This document shows, in pieces, positions 6,773 through 13,353 of a DNA stretch of 13,434 bases (positions are counted from its first letter, which is position 1; every line of letters starts with the position of its first letter). The position numbers and the translations under genes are program-made. A model generated the notes under the pieces. It saw only the letters and a program-made list of their open reading frames with translations, was not told the origin of the DNA and did not search any database. Source of the DNA: an uncultured Tessaracoccus sp. (lineage in GTDB: Bacteria; Actinomycetota; Actinomycetes; Propionibacteriales; Propionibacteriaceae); NCBI RefSeq assembly GCF_947255005.1, contig NZ_CAMYFI010000061.1, positions 1-13,434 of the forward strand, read 5' to 3'.

Positions 6773-8923
6773 TTACTGGAGCTTGTCCAGCACGAAGAGC
6801 ATTGCGGTACAAGGACGTAAGACGGGTGCTTGTAGACCCACTGCGGCAAGCTGGGCACCGGTTAAGACCACATCGTCGGAAGCGGTAATCCACGGCGTTT
6901 GCGCATTGGCTTCCCGCAGTGGCTGACGGTCAACCACGTGCACCTGATACCGGGCCTCCGCTTCAAGACCAGGAAGCTTGAGCCGACCAATATTCGCACA
7001 GCTGGTGCCTTCCAGCTGCGCCAGCGAGAAGATCGCCTGGTCGGCGCTGACGACGCCTTTAAAGTAGACACCTGCATCCGGCATCTCCACCCGAACTACC
7101 CGGCCGGTATGTAGCGTCGTGCGGTGCTGTTTGTACCATTCGATCCACCAGCCAAGTTGTTCCAGCTCTTCGTCGGTGGCGCGGGCAAGATCCCACTCGA
7201 TGCCGAAGTGGCCGAAGACTGCGGTGGCGGCGCGGAAATTGAGATCATGCCATCTGCCTGTCACGTGGGAGCGCCCAGAGGCGACGTGACTTCCCATGAG
7301 CTCGAGAGGGAGCAGCTGACCGGTCCACCACAACATTCGCTGACGATCCTGTGGATCTATATTGTCGGAGACCCAGACGCGCTCAGCCCGTTCCAGGACG
7401 CCAAGATCAATGCGTCCTCCACCCGAGCTGCACGACTCGAACTCAATGTGCGGGAATCGCGATCGCAGTTCGTCGAGCAATCGGTAGAACGCGCGCGTTT
7501 GGGCTGCAACCCCGGCCCGCCCCTCGGGCATCGTGCCTGCGTCGATCAAATCCCGGTTGTGATCCCACTTGACGTAGTCGATGGCGTACTCCTCGAAGAG
7601 CGCAGTCATCTGCTGGAGCACGTGGTCGTAGGCCTCAGGAATACCGAGGTTCAGCACCTGCTGGTGGCGAGCCTCAACGGGCATTCTGTCAGGCAGCTGC
7701 AAAACCCACTCAGGATGAGCACGAGCCAAGTCGGAATCCATGTTGACCATCTCTGGCTCGAACCAGAGTCCAAATTGCATGCCTAGGCGCTTGACTTCGT
7801 TGATGAGTGGGTGCAGCCCATCGGGCCAGACATCAGCACTCACTACCCAGTCGCCAAGCCCCGCAAAGTCGTTTCGACGAGCACCGAACCAGCCGTCATC
7901 CAAGACGTATCGTTCGACGCCCAGCCGCGCTGCACGCTGCGCCAAATCAGTCAGCCGCTCGAGATCGTGATCGAAGTAGACCGCCTCCCACACGTTCAAC
8001 GTCACTGGCCGGTCCGTTGCAGGGTGGACAGGCAACGAGCGTAGAAACTCGTGGAAACGGCCCGCTTGAGCGTCCAGGCCGTGCGCGTAGTTAAAGTAGA
8101 CCCAAGGCGACTCGTAGCCTTCCCCTTGGGTAAGACGCCCCTCGCCAGCAAGCAGAAGTTCTCCTCCACCAATCACCTGTGCGCCGAGTTGGTCGCGCTC
8201 CGCAAGCTGAATGTGGTTTCCGCTCCATCCGACATGCGTGGCCCAAATCTCGCCTTGCTGGTATCCGAACCCCCGCTCCCCCGCACTGAGAATGTAACTC
8301 GAGTCGGCCCCGGTCCTTCCATGACGGTTTTCACGCCGGAATGAGCCGACGGAGAATGATTGGCGCTGCATTGCGCGTTCGACAGCCCAGCGGCCAGCGA
8401 AATCCATGAGTTCTCTCGCCTGTGCTGGCACGGGGAAGCGAATGGTCAACTCGTCGAGTTGGAAAGCGTCGTCAGCGAGGTTGGTCAGCGATGCGCGAGC
8501 ACGAACGAGCCCCATGGGCAGCATCTCCACCCAGATGCTCATCGCCAAACCGGCGGTGGGAGCTTCGGCCTGGTATTCGACGACCCCGGTTTCAGCAGAA
8601 ACGAATCCCTCGACGGACTTCCCGTCAAGCAGCACCTGGCTGACGCGCCACGTCGGACTCCAATCCTTACCGAAGCGGTGCCCCACGAGCCCAGGACGCC
8701 CCTTCCACCCCCATCGCTCCTCAGGAATGATGCCCAGCTGCAGGGGTCCGTCGAACGTGTTATTGACTGCGGGCCACGTCGATGTGCACTGTAGCGTTAC
8801 AGCTTCCTCAGCCGTAAGTGGTTCTATGTCCTGCCCCCAGTGCACAACGCTCGGCATGATCTCCGAGCCAGCGCTGAGCAAGATACCTACGCCGCCACTG
8901 TGTAACGAGATGAGAGATTCCAT
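6773..8923 (-). CDS. aga: Alpha-galactosidase, glycoside hydrolase family 36
   Basis: A 716-aa retaining alpha-galactosidase that removes terminal alpha-galactose from melibiose, raffinose and similar sugars. There is no signal peptide, so it acts in the cytoplasm on imported sugars. An N-terminal beta-sandwich (about 1-300) leads into the TIM barrel, with DDGWFG (342-347), WFEPE (387-391), the nucleophile Asp454 in KWDHNR, ESCSSGGGRID (496-506) and the acid/base Asp520 in VSDNID. The 66-residue spacing between the two catalytic aspartates fits GH36. A C-terminal beta domain (about 610-716) completes the usual length. ATG 8923 has a weak GAAGAAG site about eight bases upstream. As the first gene of the operon it lies directly behind the operator-promoter at 8940-9006. 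Exact substrate preference cannot be read from sequence. Confidence 0.95.
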   Translation of the reverse strand: MESLISLHSGGVGILLSAGSEIMPSVVHWGQDIEPLTAEEAVTLQCTSTWPAVNNTFDGPLQLGIIPEERWGWKGRPGLVGHRFGKDWSPTWRVSQVLLDGKSVEGFVSAETGVVEYQAEAPTAGLAMSIWVEMLPMGLVRARASLTNLADDAFQLDELTIRFPVPAQARELMDFAGRWAVERAMQRQSFSVGSFRRENRHGRTGADSSYILSAGERGFGYQQGEIWATHVGWSGNHIQLAERDQLGAQVIGGGELLLAGEGRLTQGEGYESPWVYFNYAHGLDAQAGRFHEFLRSLPVHPATDRPVTLNVWEAVYFDHDLERLTDLAQRAARLGVERYVLDDGWFGARRNDFAGLGDWVVSADVWPDGLHPLINEVKRLGMQFGLWFEPEMVNMDSDLARAHPEWVLQLPDRMPVEARHQQVLNLGIPEAYDHVLQQMTALFEEYAIDYVKWDHNRDLIDAGTMPEGRAGVAAQTRAFYRLLDELRSRFPHIEFESCSSGGGRIDLGVLERAERVWVSDNIDPQDRQRMLWWTGQLLPLELMGSHVASGRSHVTGRWHDLNFRAATAVFGHFGIEWDLARATDEELEQLGWWIEWYKQHRTTLHTGRVVRVEMPDAGVYFKGVVSADQAIFSLAQLEGTSCANIGRLKLPGLEAEARYQVHVVDRQPLREANAQTPWITASDDVVLTGAQLAAVGLQAPVLRPCTAMLFVLDKLQ

Positions 8924-8939
8924 GGGTTAAGCTTCTTCG

Positions 8940-8982
8940 CTATCCTGTACTTAATTTCACTACGGAATTAAGTACAGGATAG
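8940..8982. promoter_or_regulatory. Perfect 17-bp palindrome with 9-bp centre, probable ROK operator
   Basis: The left arm CTATCCTGTACTTAATT (8940-8956) is exactly inverted in 8966-8982, around a 9-base centre (8957-8965). The inner TTAATT-N9-AATTAA resembles the AT-rich inverted half-sites with similar spacing known for ROK repressors such as NagC and Mlc. It overlaps the -10 box and the expected transcription start of the alpha-galactosidase operon, which fits repression by blocking RNA polymerase. That the ROK protein at 2379-3479 binds it is inferred. A terminator is unlikely because there is no T-tract and the transcript should start inside the palindrome. Confidence 0.8.
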
Positions 8983-9006
8983 TACATACCAGACACTCTG
9001 TGTCAA
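8979..9006 (-). promoter_or_regulatory. Promoter of the alpha-galactoside operon
   Basis: On the minus strand a perfect -35 TTGACA (plus 9001-9006) is followed after 16 bases by TACTAT (plus 8979-8984), four of six matches to the -10 consensus. The start point would be near 8972, giving a leader of about 48 bases before ATG 8923. The -10 shares bases with the palindrome. Confidence 0.7.
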
Positions 9007-9060
9007 CACCTGGTCGCAAGAAGCTTGCAAGTAACCCATGCCTTGCACAGGCGGGGTCGG

Positions 9061-9345
9061 CTACAACTCCTCGAGCGCCACGTACGCCGAGGGCTCGTCG
9101 ACGGCGCGCAACATGACTGGAGTGAGCAACATTTTCGCGTCGTATCCGCCAAAGGCTCTGCGGTACGAGCCGACGTCGCTCCACCTGGCGACAAGCGCCA
9201 CAAGGTCCGGTTTATCGACGTTGTGCACAACGTCGGCCGCGTCGTTGCCTGGCCTCCCCCTCCAGAACTCCGCGATGTCATGCAAGGCCGCAAGGAGATC
9301 GTCGTCGCAGTGCTCGAAACGGATGATGGCGTACATGCCGCTCAT
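9061..9345 (-). CDS. Small dimeric alpha/beta-barrel protein (antibiotic biosynthesis monooxygenase-like)
   Basis: A 94-aa soluble protein starting MSGMYAIIRFEHC and containing VALVARWSDVGSYRRAFGGY (49-68), with strands and helices in the order expected for a ferredoxin-like dimeric alpha/beta barrel. Short proteins of this type are common in actinobacteria and are usually annotated as ABM-domain or antibiotic biosynthesis monooxygenase proteins, most without known substrate. The family call rests on overall resemblance. ATG 9345 has an AGGTGG site upstream. It is transcribed away from znuA, with 64 bp between the start codons, and its stop is 54 bp before the -35 of the alpha-galactosidase operon, so it is co-directional with that operon. 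No residue pattern identifies a reaction, and a role in heme, quinone or zinc biology would be speculation. Confidence 0.7.
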   Translation of the reverse strand: MSGMYAIIRFEHCDDDLLAALHDIAEFWRGRPGNDAADVVHNVDKPDLVALVARWSDVGSYRRAFGGYDAKMLLTPVMLRAVDEPSAYVALEEL

Positions 9346-9373
9346 TCAACACCACCTGCATCGACAGCGCGAT

Positions 9374-9402
9374 TTGTCACGGGACACCCATTGACCGATA
9401 AT
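9374..9402 (+). promoter_or_regulatory. Promoter of znuACB-zur, placing the start point at the znuA ATG
   Basis: TTGTCA (9374-9379, five of six to consensus) and GATAAT (9397-9402, five of six) are separated by exactly 17 bp. The expected start point is 7-8 bases after the -10, at 9409-9410, which is the A of ATG 9410. This predicts a leaderless mRNA. No ribosome-binding sequence lies before the start codon, in agreement. Confidence 0.7.
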
Positions 9403-9409
9403 GATTTTC
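9397..9409. promoter_or_regulatory. zur box: Zur/Fur-type box over the znuA -10 and start
   Basis: GATAATGATTTTC is a palindrome around G9403 with one mismatched pair, matching the AAT-G-ATT core of Fur-family boxes. It covers the -10 hexamer and abuts the start codon. With zur as the last gene of the same operon, zinc-loaded Zur should bind here and shut the operon off. Confidence 0.72.
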
Positions 9410-10492
9410 ATGAAGAAGTCTGCTGCACTGCTACTCCTACCCGCTGCCATGACCCTCGCGGCCTGCTCATCCCCGTCCGCCACCGAAGGCGGCAAAGACA
9501 TCGACAAGCCAAACGTCGTTGTTGCATTCTACGGGCTGGAGTACACGGCTCAGCAGATCGTCGGCGACCACGCGACGGTGACCACTCTGACGCAGCCGGG
9601 CCAGGATGCCCACGACCTTGAGTTGAAACCCACCCAGGTGGCGTCTGTCGGAGATGCGGATCTCGTCATGTACCTGAAACAGTTCCAGCCCGCTGTGGAT
9701 GAGGCAGTGAAACAATCCGGCAATAAGCACGTCCTCGATGCGGCTGAGTTCGCCGAACTGCTGCCTGCCACGGGCGCCGGACATGGGCATGATCACGCAG
9801 ACGACGATGATCATGCGGACGACCACGATCACGGAGACGAGTCAGAGGGCGAGCACAACCACGACCATGATGGTGAACATGACCATGGCGACGACCAGGA
9901 AAGCCAAGAAGACCACGACCATAGTGACGATGCCGACGACGACCACGAAGGCCACGATCACGACCATGGTGATTTCGACCCGCACTACTGGCTCGACCCG
10001 AACCGGATGGCCAAGGTTGGCCAAGCGCTGGCCAATCAACTGGGTAAGCAGTACCCCGAGATGAAGGACGATCTCCAGGCCAACGCGAAGAAGTTCAGCG
10101 AATCAATGTCGAAGATCGACGAGGAGTACAAGACTGGCCTCGCGAAGTGCGAGCGCAAGGAGTTCATCACCTCGCACACCGCGTTCAACTACCTCGCTCA
10201 TAACTACGGTATGACTGAGATTGGCATTGCGGGCATCAACCCAGACGGTGAGCCCTCTCCTGCTCGTATCGCCAAGGTGCAGGAGCTCGCGAAGGAGCAC
10301 GGCGTTACCACGATCTTCTTCGAGACACTCACCAGCCCGGCAGTTTCCAAAGCCATCGCCGGAGACCTCGGCCTCAAGACTGCAGTCCTTGATCCGCTCG
10401 AGGGCATCACTGAAAAATCTCCCGGCGACGACTACCCTTCCATCATGCGCGCCAACTTGAAGGCGCTGAAGGAAGCGAATGGGTGCAAGTAA
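9410..10492 (+). CDS. znuA: Zinc ABC transporter substrate-binding lipoprotein with His/Asp-rich loop
   Basis: A 360-aa cluster A-I metal-binding protein that captures Zn(II) outside the membrane. The signal peptide MKKSAALLLLPAAMTLAAC ends at lipobox Cys19. Probable metal ligands are His68 (in DAHDLELKP), His192 (in FDPHYWLDP), His256 (in TSHTAF) and Glu305 (in FFETLTSP). Between the first two lies a loop at 125-186 with 17 histidines among many aspartates, a hallmark of zinc rather than manganese binding proteins. Cys in LAKCERKE and the penultimate Cys may form a disulfide. I start at ATG 9410 rather than the in-frame ATG 9401, because 9401 lies inside the -10 box and 9410 coincides with the predicted transcription start. 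It overlaps znuC by 14 bp. Confidence 0.94.
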   Translation: MKKSAALLLLPAAMTLAACSSPSATEGGKDIDKPNVVVAFYGLEYTAQQIVGDHATVTTLTQPGQDAHDLELKPTQVASVGDADLVMYLKQFQPAVDEAVKQSGNKHVLDAAEFAELLPATGAGHGHDHADDDDHADDHDHGDESEGEHNHDHDGEHDHGDDQESQEDHDHSDDADDDHEGHDHDHGDFDPHYWLDPNRMAKVGQALANQLGKQYPEMKDDLQANAKKFSESMSKIDEEYKTGLAKCERKEFITSHTAFNYLAHNYGMTEIGIAGINPDGEPSPARIAKVQELAKEHGVTTIFFETLTSPAVSKAIAGDLGLKTAVLDPLEGITEKSPGDDYPSIMRANLKALKEANGCK

Positions 10493-11240
10493 CCAACTAC
10501 TAGAAGCCAAGAATCTCTACGTCGCGCGGGGCAGCAATCCTGTCCTGCGCGACGTCAGTGTGTGCGTAGGCAGGGGTGAAACCGTCGCGGTCCTTGGCGG
10601 CAACGGTTCTGGCAAGTCAACCCTGATCAACGCGGTGATGGGGCTCTTGGCACATCAACAAGGCACCGTTGAACTGTTCGGCACACCGCTGCGGCAATTC
10701 GATAGCTGGGAGCGCATTGGCTACGTTCCGCAGCATTCCTCGATACAAGTTGCGACGGCAACTGTGCGGGAGATCGTCGCAGCCGGCCGCATACCGCACC
10801 GCCGCCCATTTTTCCCCCTCAGCAAGGCCGACAAGAACGCGATAGACCATGCGCTCGACGTCGTGAACCTACGTGACCGCGCCCACTGGCCCTTCGCGTC
10901 GCTCTCCGGAGGGCAGAAACAGCGCGCACTCATCGCCCGAGCACTGTGCACCGAACCTGACCTATTCGTGATGGACGAACCCATGGCTGGCGTCGACCTG
11001 CATTCCCAGCACGGGCTGGCCACGCTGCTCGGCGAACTCGTCCACGCCAATGACAAAGGCCTTCTCGTCGTATTGCACGAGATCGGCTCCATGGAGATCG
11101 ACCGTCGCATCACACTGTGCGACGGACGCATCACCCACGACGACCACCTCACCCCACATTCACACCACTCATCGCACGACGGCGACGAGGCACCGTCGCC
11201 CTTTGGCTTTGAGAGCCCCACAGCGGAGGCGCAATCATGA
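10479..11240 (+). CDS. znuC: Zinc ABC transporter ATP-binding protein
   Basis: A 253-aa ABC ATPase that powers zinc import. Walker A GGNGSGKS (40-47), Q-loop Gln85 (VPQH), signature LSGGQ (142-146), Walker B LFVMDE (162-167) and switch His200 (VVLHE) are all present, so it should be catalytically competent. The C-terminus carries an extension beyond the ATPase core with a histidine cluster (HDDHLTPHSHHSSHD, 220-234), seven histidines in fifteen residues. AAGGA at 10469-10473 supports ATG 10479, inside the end of znuA. The stop overlaps the znuB start in ATGA. The His-rich tail is not part of the ordinary ZnuC fold and may bind zinc in the cytoplasm; this is inferred. Confidence 0.94.
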   Translation: MGASNQLLEAKNLYVARGSNPVLRDVSVCVGRGETVAVLGGNGSGKSTLINAVMGLLAHQQGTVELFGTPLRQFDSWERIGYVPQHSSIQVATATVREIVAAGRIPHRRPFFPLSKADKNAIDHALDVVNLRDRAHWPFASLSGGQKQRALIARALCTEPDLFVMDEPMAGVDLHSQHGLATLLGELVHANDKGLLVVLHEIGSMEIDRRITLCDGRITHDDHLTPHSHHSSHDGDEAPSPFGFESPTAEAQS

Positions 11241-12217
11241 TCGCAGTCCTCTCACTTGCGTTCTTCCAGCGCGCACTGATCGCTGCTCTCCTCAGCGGTC
11301 TGCTCGCCCCAAGCGTGGGCACGTACATTGTGCAAAAGCGTCTTAGCCTCCTGGGCGACGGGCTCGGGCACGTCGCCATCATGGGCGTCGGCTTCGCGCT
11401 CATGACCGGGCAGGCTCCACTCCCCGTCGCCATCATCACCGCAATTGCGGGTGCGATTGGCGTCGAGCTGCTCCGCCAAAGTGGTCGTGCTTCGGGCGAC
11501 CTGGGGCTCGCCATCTTGTTCTACGGCGGCCTCGCCGCAGGCGTGCTCATGGCGGGTGTAGCCGGACAAGGACCAGCTGGCCTCAGCAGCTTCCTCTTCG
11601 GCTCCCTCACCTCCGTCACTTCCACCGACATCACCGTGATTGTGATTCTCGCCGTCATCGTGTTGGCGTTCACCATCGGTCTCTCACCACGCCTGTTCGC
11701 CGTGAGCATCGATGAGAACCACGCCCGCACGCTGGGTTTGCGCACACGCGCGCTGAACATGCTGATCGTCGTCCTCGCTGCTGTGACGATCACTATGTCG
11801 ATGCGCACGGTGGGGTTGCTGCTGATCTCAGCGCTCATGATCATCCCTGTCGCAACGAGTCAGCAATGCTTCGTCGGGTTCCGCGCCACATTCTTCGGCG
11901 CGATGGGATTCGGTGTGCTCTCCGCGCTCATCGGCGTCTTCAGCTCGTTCTACCTCGACACCGCACCAGGCGCAACGATCGTCGTCACCGCAATTCTGCT
12001 GATGGCCATGGCGTGGCCACTTGGGCGCTACCTCCGCCGCCCTTGGCGCTTCGTCCCGTTCGTCGAAGATCACGGCCAGCACGCCCACGAACCCGCAGAA
12101 CCCCACGGACACCACGACCACGACCCGGCACGTGTGATTCAGCACGGCGACCACTACGATTACGTGCACGACGGCCATCGCCACGCGAAGCACGGAGACC
12201 ACTACGATGAACACTAA
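11237..12217 (+). CDS. znuB: Zinc ABC transporter permease with His-rich C-terminal tail
   Basis: A 326-aa ABC-3 family membrane subunit. About seven to eight hydrophobic segments run from 5 to 262, with family landmarks APSVGTYIVQKRLSLLGDGLGH (24-45), SLTSVTSTD (123-131) and MRTVGLLLISALMIIPVATS (189-208). After the last membrane segment a cytoplasmic-side or exposed tail (about 278-326) has 17 histidines, including two copies of HGDHYD (303-308 and 319-324) around HDGHRHAK. I recall similar HGDH.DY.HDGHRH tails in other actinobacterial proteins of metal biology. GGAGG at 11225-11229 is seven bases before ATG 11237. The end overlaps zur by 11 bp. Confidence 0.93.
   Translation: MIAVLSLAFFQRALIAALLSGLLAPSVGTYIVQKRLSLLGDGLGHVAIMGVGFALMTGQAPLPVAIITAIAGAIGVELLRQSGRASGDLGLAILFYGGLAAGVLMAGVAGQGPAGLSSFLFGSLTSVTSTDITVIVILAVIVLAFTIGLSPRLFAVSIDENHARTLGLRTRALNMLIVVLAAVTITMSMRTVGLLLISALMIIPVATSQQCFVGFRATFFGAMGFGVLSALIGVFSSFYLDTAPGATIVVTAILLMAMAWPLGRYLRRPWRFVPFVEDHGQHAHEPAEPHGHHDHDPARVIQHGDHYDYVHDGHRHAKHGDHYDEH
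12143..12208 (+). repeat. Direct repeat encoding HGDHYD in the znuB tail
   Basis: The 18-mers at 12143-12160 and 12191-12208 differ at one base (CACGGC versus CACGGA at the sixth position) and both encode HGDHYD. In the second copy that change creates GGAG at 12194-12197, which serves as the ribosome site for zur at 12207. The repeat lies within coding sequence and probably reflects selection on the protein. Confidence 0.6.
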
Positions 12218-12593
12218 GCGCAACACCTGGCAGCGAGCCGCGGTGCGCGACTACCTCGTCGCCAATGAAGACTTCAAAACTGCGCAAGAGGTGCACGAAG
12301 AATTACGCAATATGGGTGACAAGGTGGGGCTCGCGACGGTGTATCGCGCTCTACAGGCGATGGTCGAGAGCGGCGAATTGGACATGATGCGCAACGCCGA
12401 AGGCGAGGCAACATACCGCGCCTGCTCTCCAGGCCACCACCATCACTTGGTGTGCCGACAGTGCGGGTACACCGTCGAGATCGGTGCCGAACCCGTCGAA
12501 GAATGGGCACATTCCGTAGCCCAGCAGTACGGTTTCACCGACGCCGGTCACGACGTCGAACTCTTCGGCCTGTGCGCTGATTGCTCCCGTTGA
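12207..12593 (+). CDS. zur: Zinc uptake regulator, Fur family
   Basis: A 128-aa Fur-family repressor that binds DNA when loaded with zinc. The N-terminal winged helix has the recognition region VGLATVYRALQAM (40-52). The dimerisation domain carries the structural zinc site from two CxxC pairs, Cys83/Cys86 (CRQCG) and Cys123/Cys126 (CADC). The regulatory site probably involves Cys73 and the HHHH run (77-80). Zur rather than Fur is indicated by operon context with znuACB and by resemblance to actinobacterial Zur. GGAGA at 12194-12198 is eight bases before ATG 12207, inside the end of znuB. As the last gene of a Zur-box operon it should be autoregulated, so zinc starvation raises transporter and repressor together. 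The stop is 7 bp from the convergent recO stop. Confidence 0.93.
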   Translation: MNTKRNTWQRAAVRDYLVANEDFKTAQEVHEELRNMGDKVGLATVYRALQAMVESGELDMMRNAEGEATYRACSPGHHHHLVCRQCGYTVEIGAEPVEEWAHSVAQQYGFTDAGHDVELFGLCADCSR

Positions 12594-12600
12594 CGATTCC

Positions 12601-13323
12601 TCAGCGCTCGAAGAACGGCAGTGACCGCAGCGCGCGGTCGAGATGCCAGGTGGCGTAGGCCACGACGAGTGAATCAACGTGCTTTGCCGTCGGCTGGCTC
12701 GTCGCCTTCGTAGTTTCCCAGTCTCCCGCCAGCAGCGCCCCCATGTGCCGGCGCGCGTCGTCGTCGAGGCGTGCCGATCCCGGTTCCTTGCAGTTGGTGC
12801 ACGTTGCCCCGCCGGAGCGCGGAGAGAACCAGTGCACCTCGCGCTGGCCGCAGCCGCTGCACTCCCCAACTGCAATCCCGTACCCCGCCAGCGCCAAGCT
12901 GCGCAGCAGATAGGAGTCAACGATCAACGCCGGCGGATGATACCGCTTCTCCAGCGCCCACAAGGCGCCGGCAAGCAGGAGAAACTGTTGTCGCGCGGGG
13001 CTGCGCTCTTCGGCAACTAAACGATCCGCCGTTTCGACGAGCACCTCCGCCGCCGTGAAACGCAGGTAATCCGCACCCAATTCGCTCGGGCGGATGGCTT
13101 CTACCTGCGAGACCACGTCGAGGGAGCCGCGCCCCTCAGCTAACTGCACGTCCACGTGGTTGAACGGCTCGAGTCGACTTCCGAATTTCGAGGAACTGCG
13201 ACGAACGCCGCGCGCCACCGCTCGTACTTTCCCGTATTGCCGGGTGAGCAGGGTGATGATGCGGTCGGCTTCACCGAGCTGGTGAGTTCGCAGCACGACG
13301 GCTTCATCACGGTATGTAGGCAC
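12601..13323 (-). CDS. recO: DNA repair protein RecO
   Basis: A 240-aa recombination mediator that helps load RecA at gaps with RecF/RecR and anneals single strands. The N-terminal OB fold starts YRDEAVVLRTHQLGEADRIITLLT (4-27), followed by GKVRAVARGVRRSSSKFG. The C-terminal helical domain holds a zinc finger with Cys155/Cys158 (CSGCG) and Cys175/Cys178 (CTNC), and FSPRSGG before it, as in most RecO proteins. The start is GTG at 13323, giving the usual N-terminus. No ribosome site precedes it, but TAAGAT (plus 13330-13335) ends 6 bases upstream, so a leaderless transcript is plausible. It runs convergently with zur. Linkage of recO to zur and znu genes recurs in actinobacteria, as I recall from Streptomyces. 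Confidence 0.94.
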   Translation of the reverse strand: MPTYRDEAVVLRTHQLGEADRIITLLTRQYGKVRAVARGVRRSSSKFGSRLEPFNHVDVQLAEGRGSLDVVSQVEAIRPSELGADYLRFTAAEVLVETADRLVAEERSPARQQFLLLAGALWALEKRYHPPALIVDSYLLRSLALAGYGIAVGECSGCGQREVHWFSPRSGGATCTNCKEPGSARLDDDARRHMGALLAGDWETTKATSQPTAKHVDSLVVAYATWHLDRALRSLPFFER

Positions 13324-13329
13324 CAGTCG

Positions 13330-13335
13330 ATCTTA
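13330..13335 (-). promoter_or_regulatory. Possible -10 for leaderless recO
   Basis: TAAGAT on the minus strand fits the actinobacterial TANNNT pattern and is separated by 6 bases from GTG 13323. There is no clear -35 and no ribosome site. Confidence 0.4.
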
Positions 13336-13341
13336 TGTCGC

Positions 13342-13347
13342 TACGCT
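13342..13347 (+). promoter_or_regulatory. Possible -10 for a leaderless divergent gene
   Basis: TACGCT (TANNNT pattern) is followed after 6 bases by ATG 13354, the same geometry as on the recO side. No ribosome site is present. The pattern is short and could arise by chance. Confidence 0.25.
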
Positions 13348-13353
13348 TTTCAC

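Noticed and set aside
8353..8365. GAGAATGATTGGC, a Fur-box look-alike inside the alpha-galactosidase gene
   Set aside because: The outer positions do not match and it is deep in coding sequence without a nearby start.
8940..8982. The palindrome as a rho-independent terminator or attenuator
   Set aside because: There is no T-tract on either strand, it sits before the first gene, and the predicted transcript begins inside it, so the full hairpin would not be made in RNA.
9401..9409. ATG 9401 as start of znuA
   Set aside because: It lies in the predicted -10 and Zur box; the signal peptide is better from ATG 9410.
9782..9967. His/Asp-coding stretch of znuA as a DNA tandem repeat or CRISPR-like array
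   Set aside because: The repeats are short, irregular codon pairs with no constant unit or spacer, explained by the low-complexity metal-binding loop.
12594..12600. Bidirectional terminator between zur and recO
   Set aside because: Only 7 bp separate the stop codons and I found no hairpin with a T-tract nearby; termination must lie within the opposing genes.
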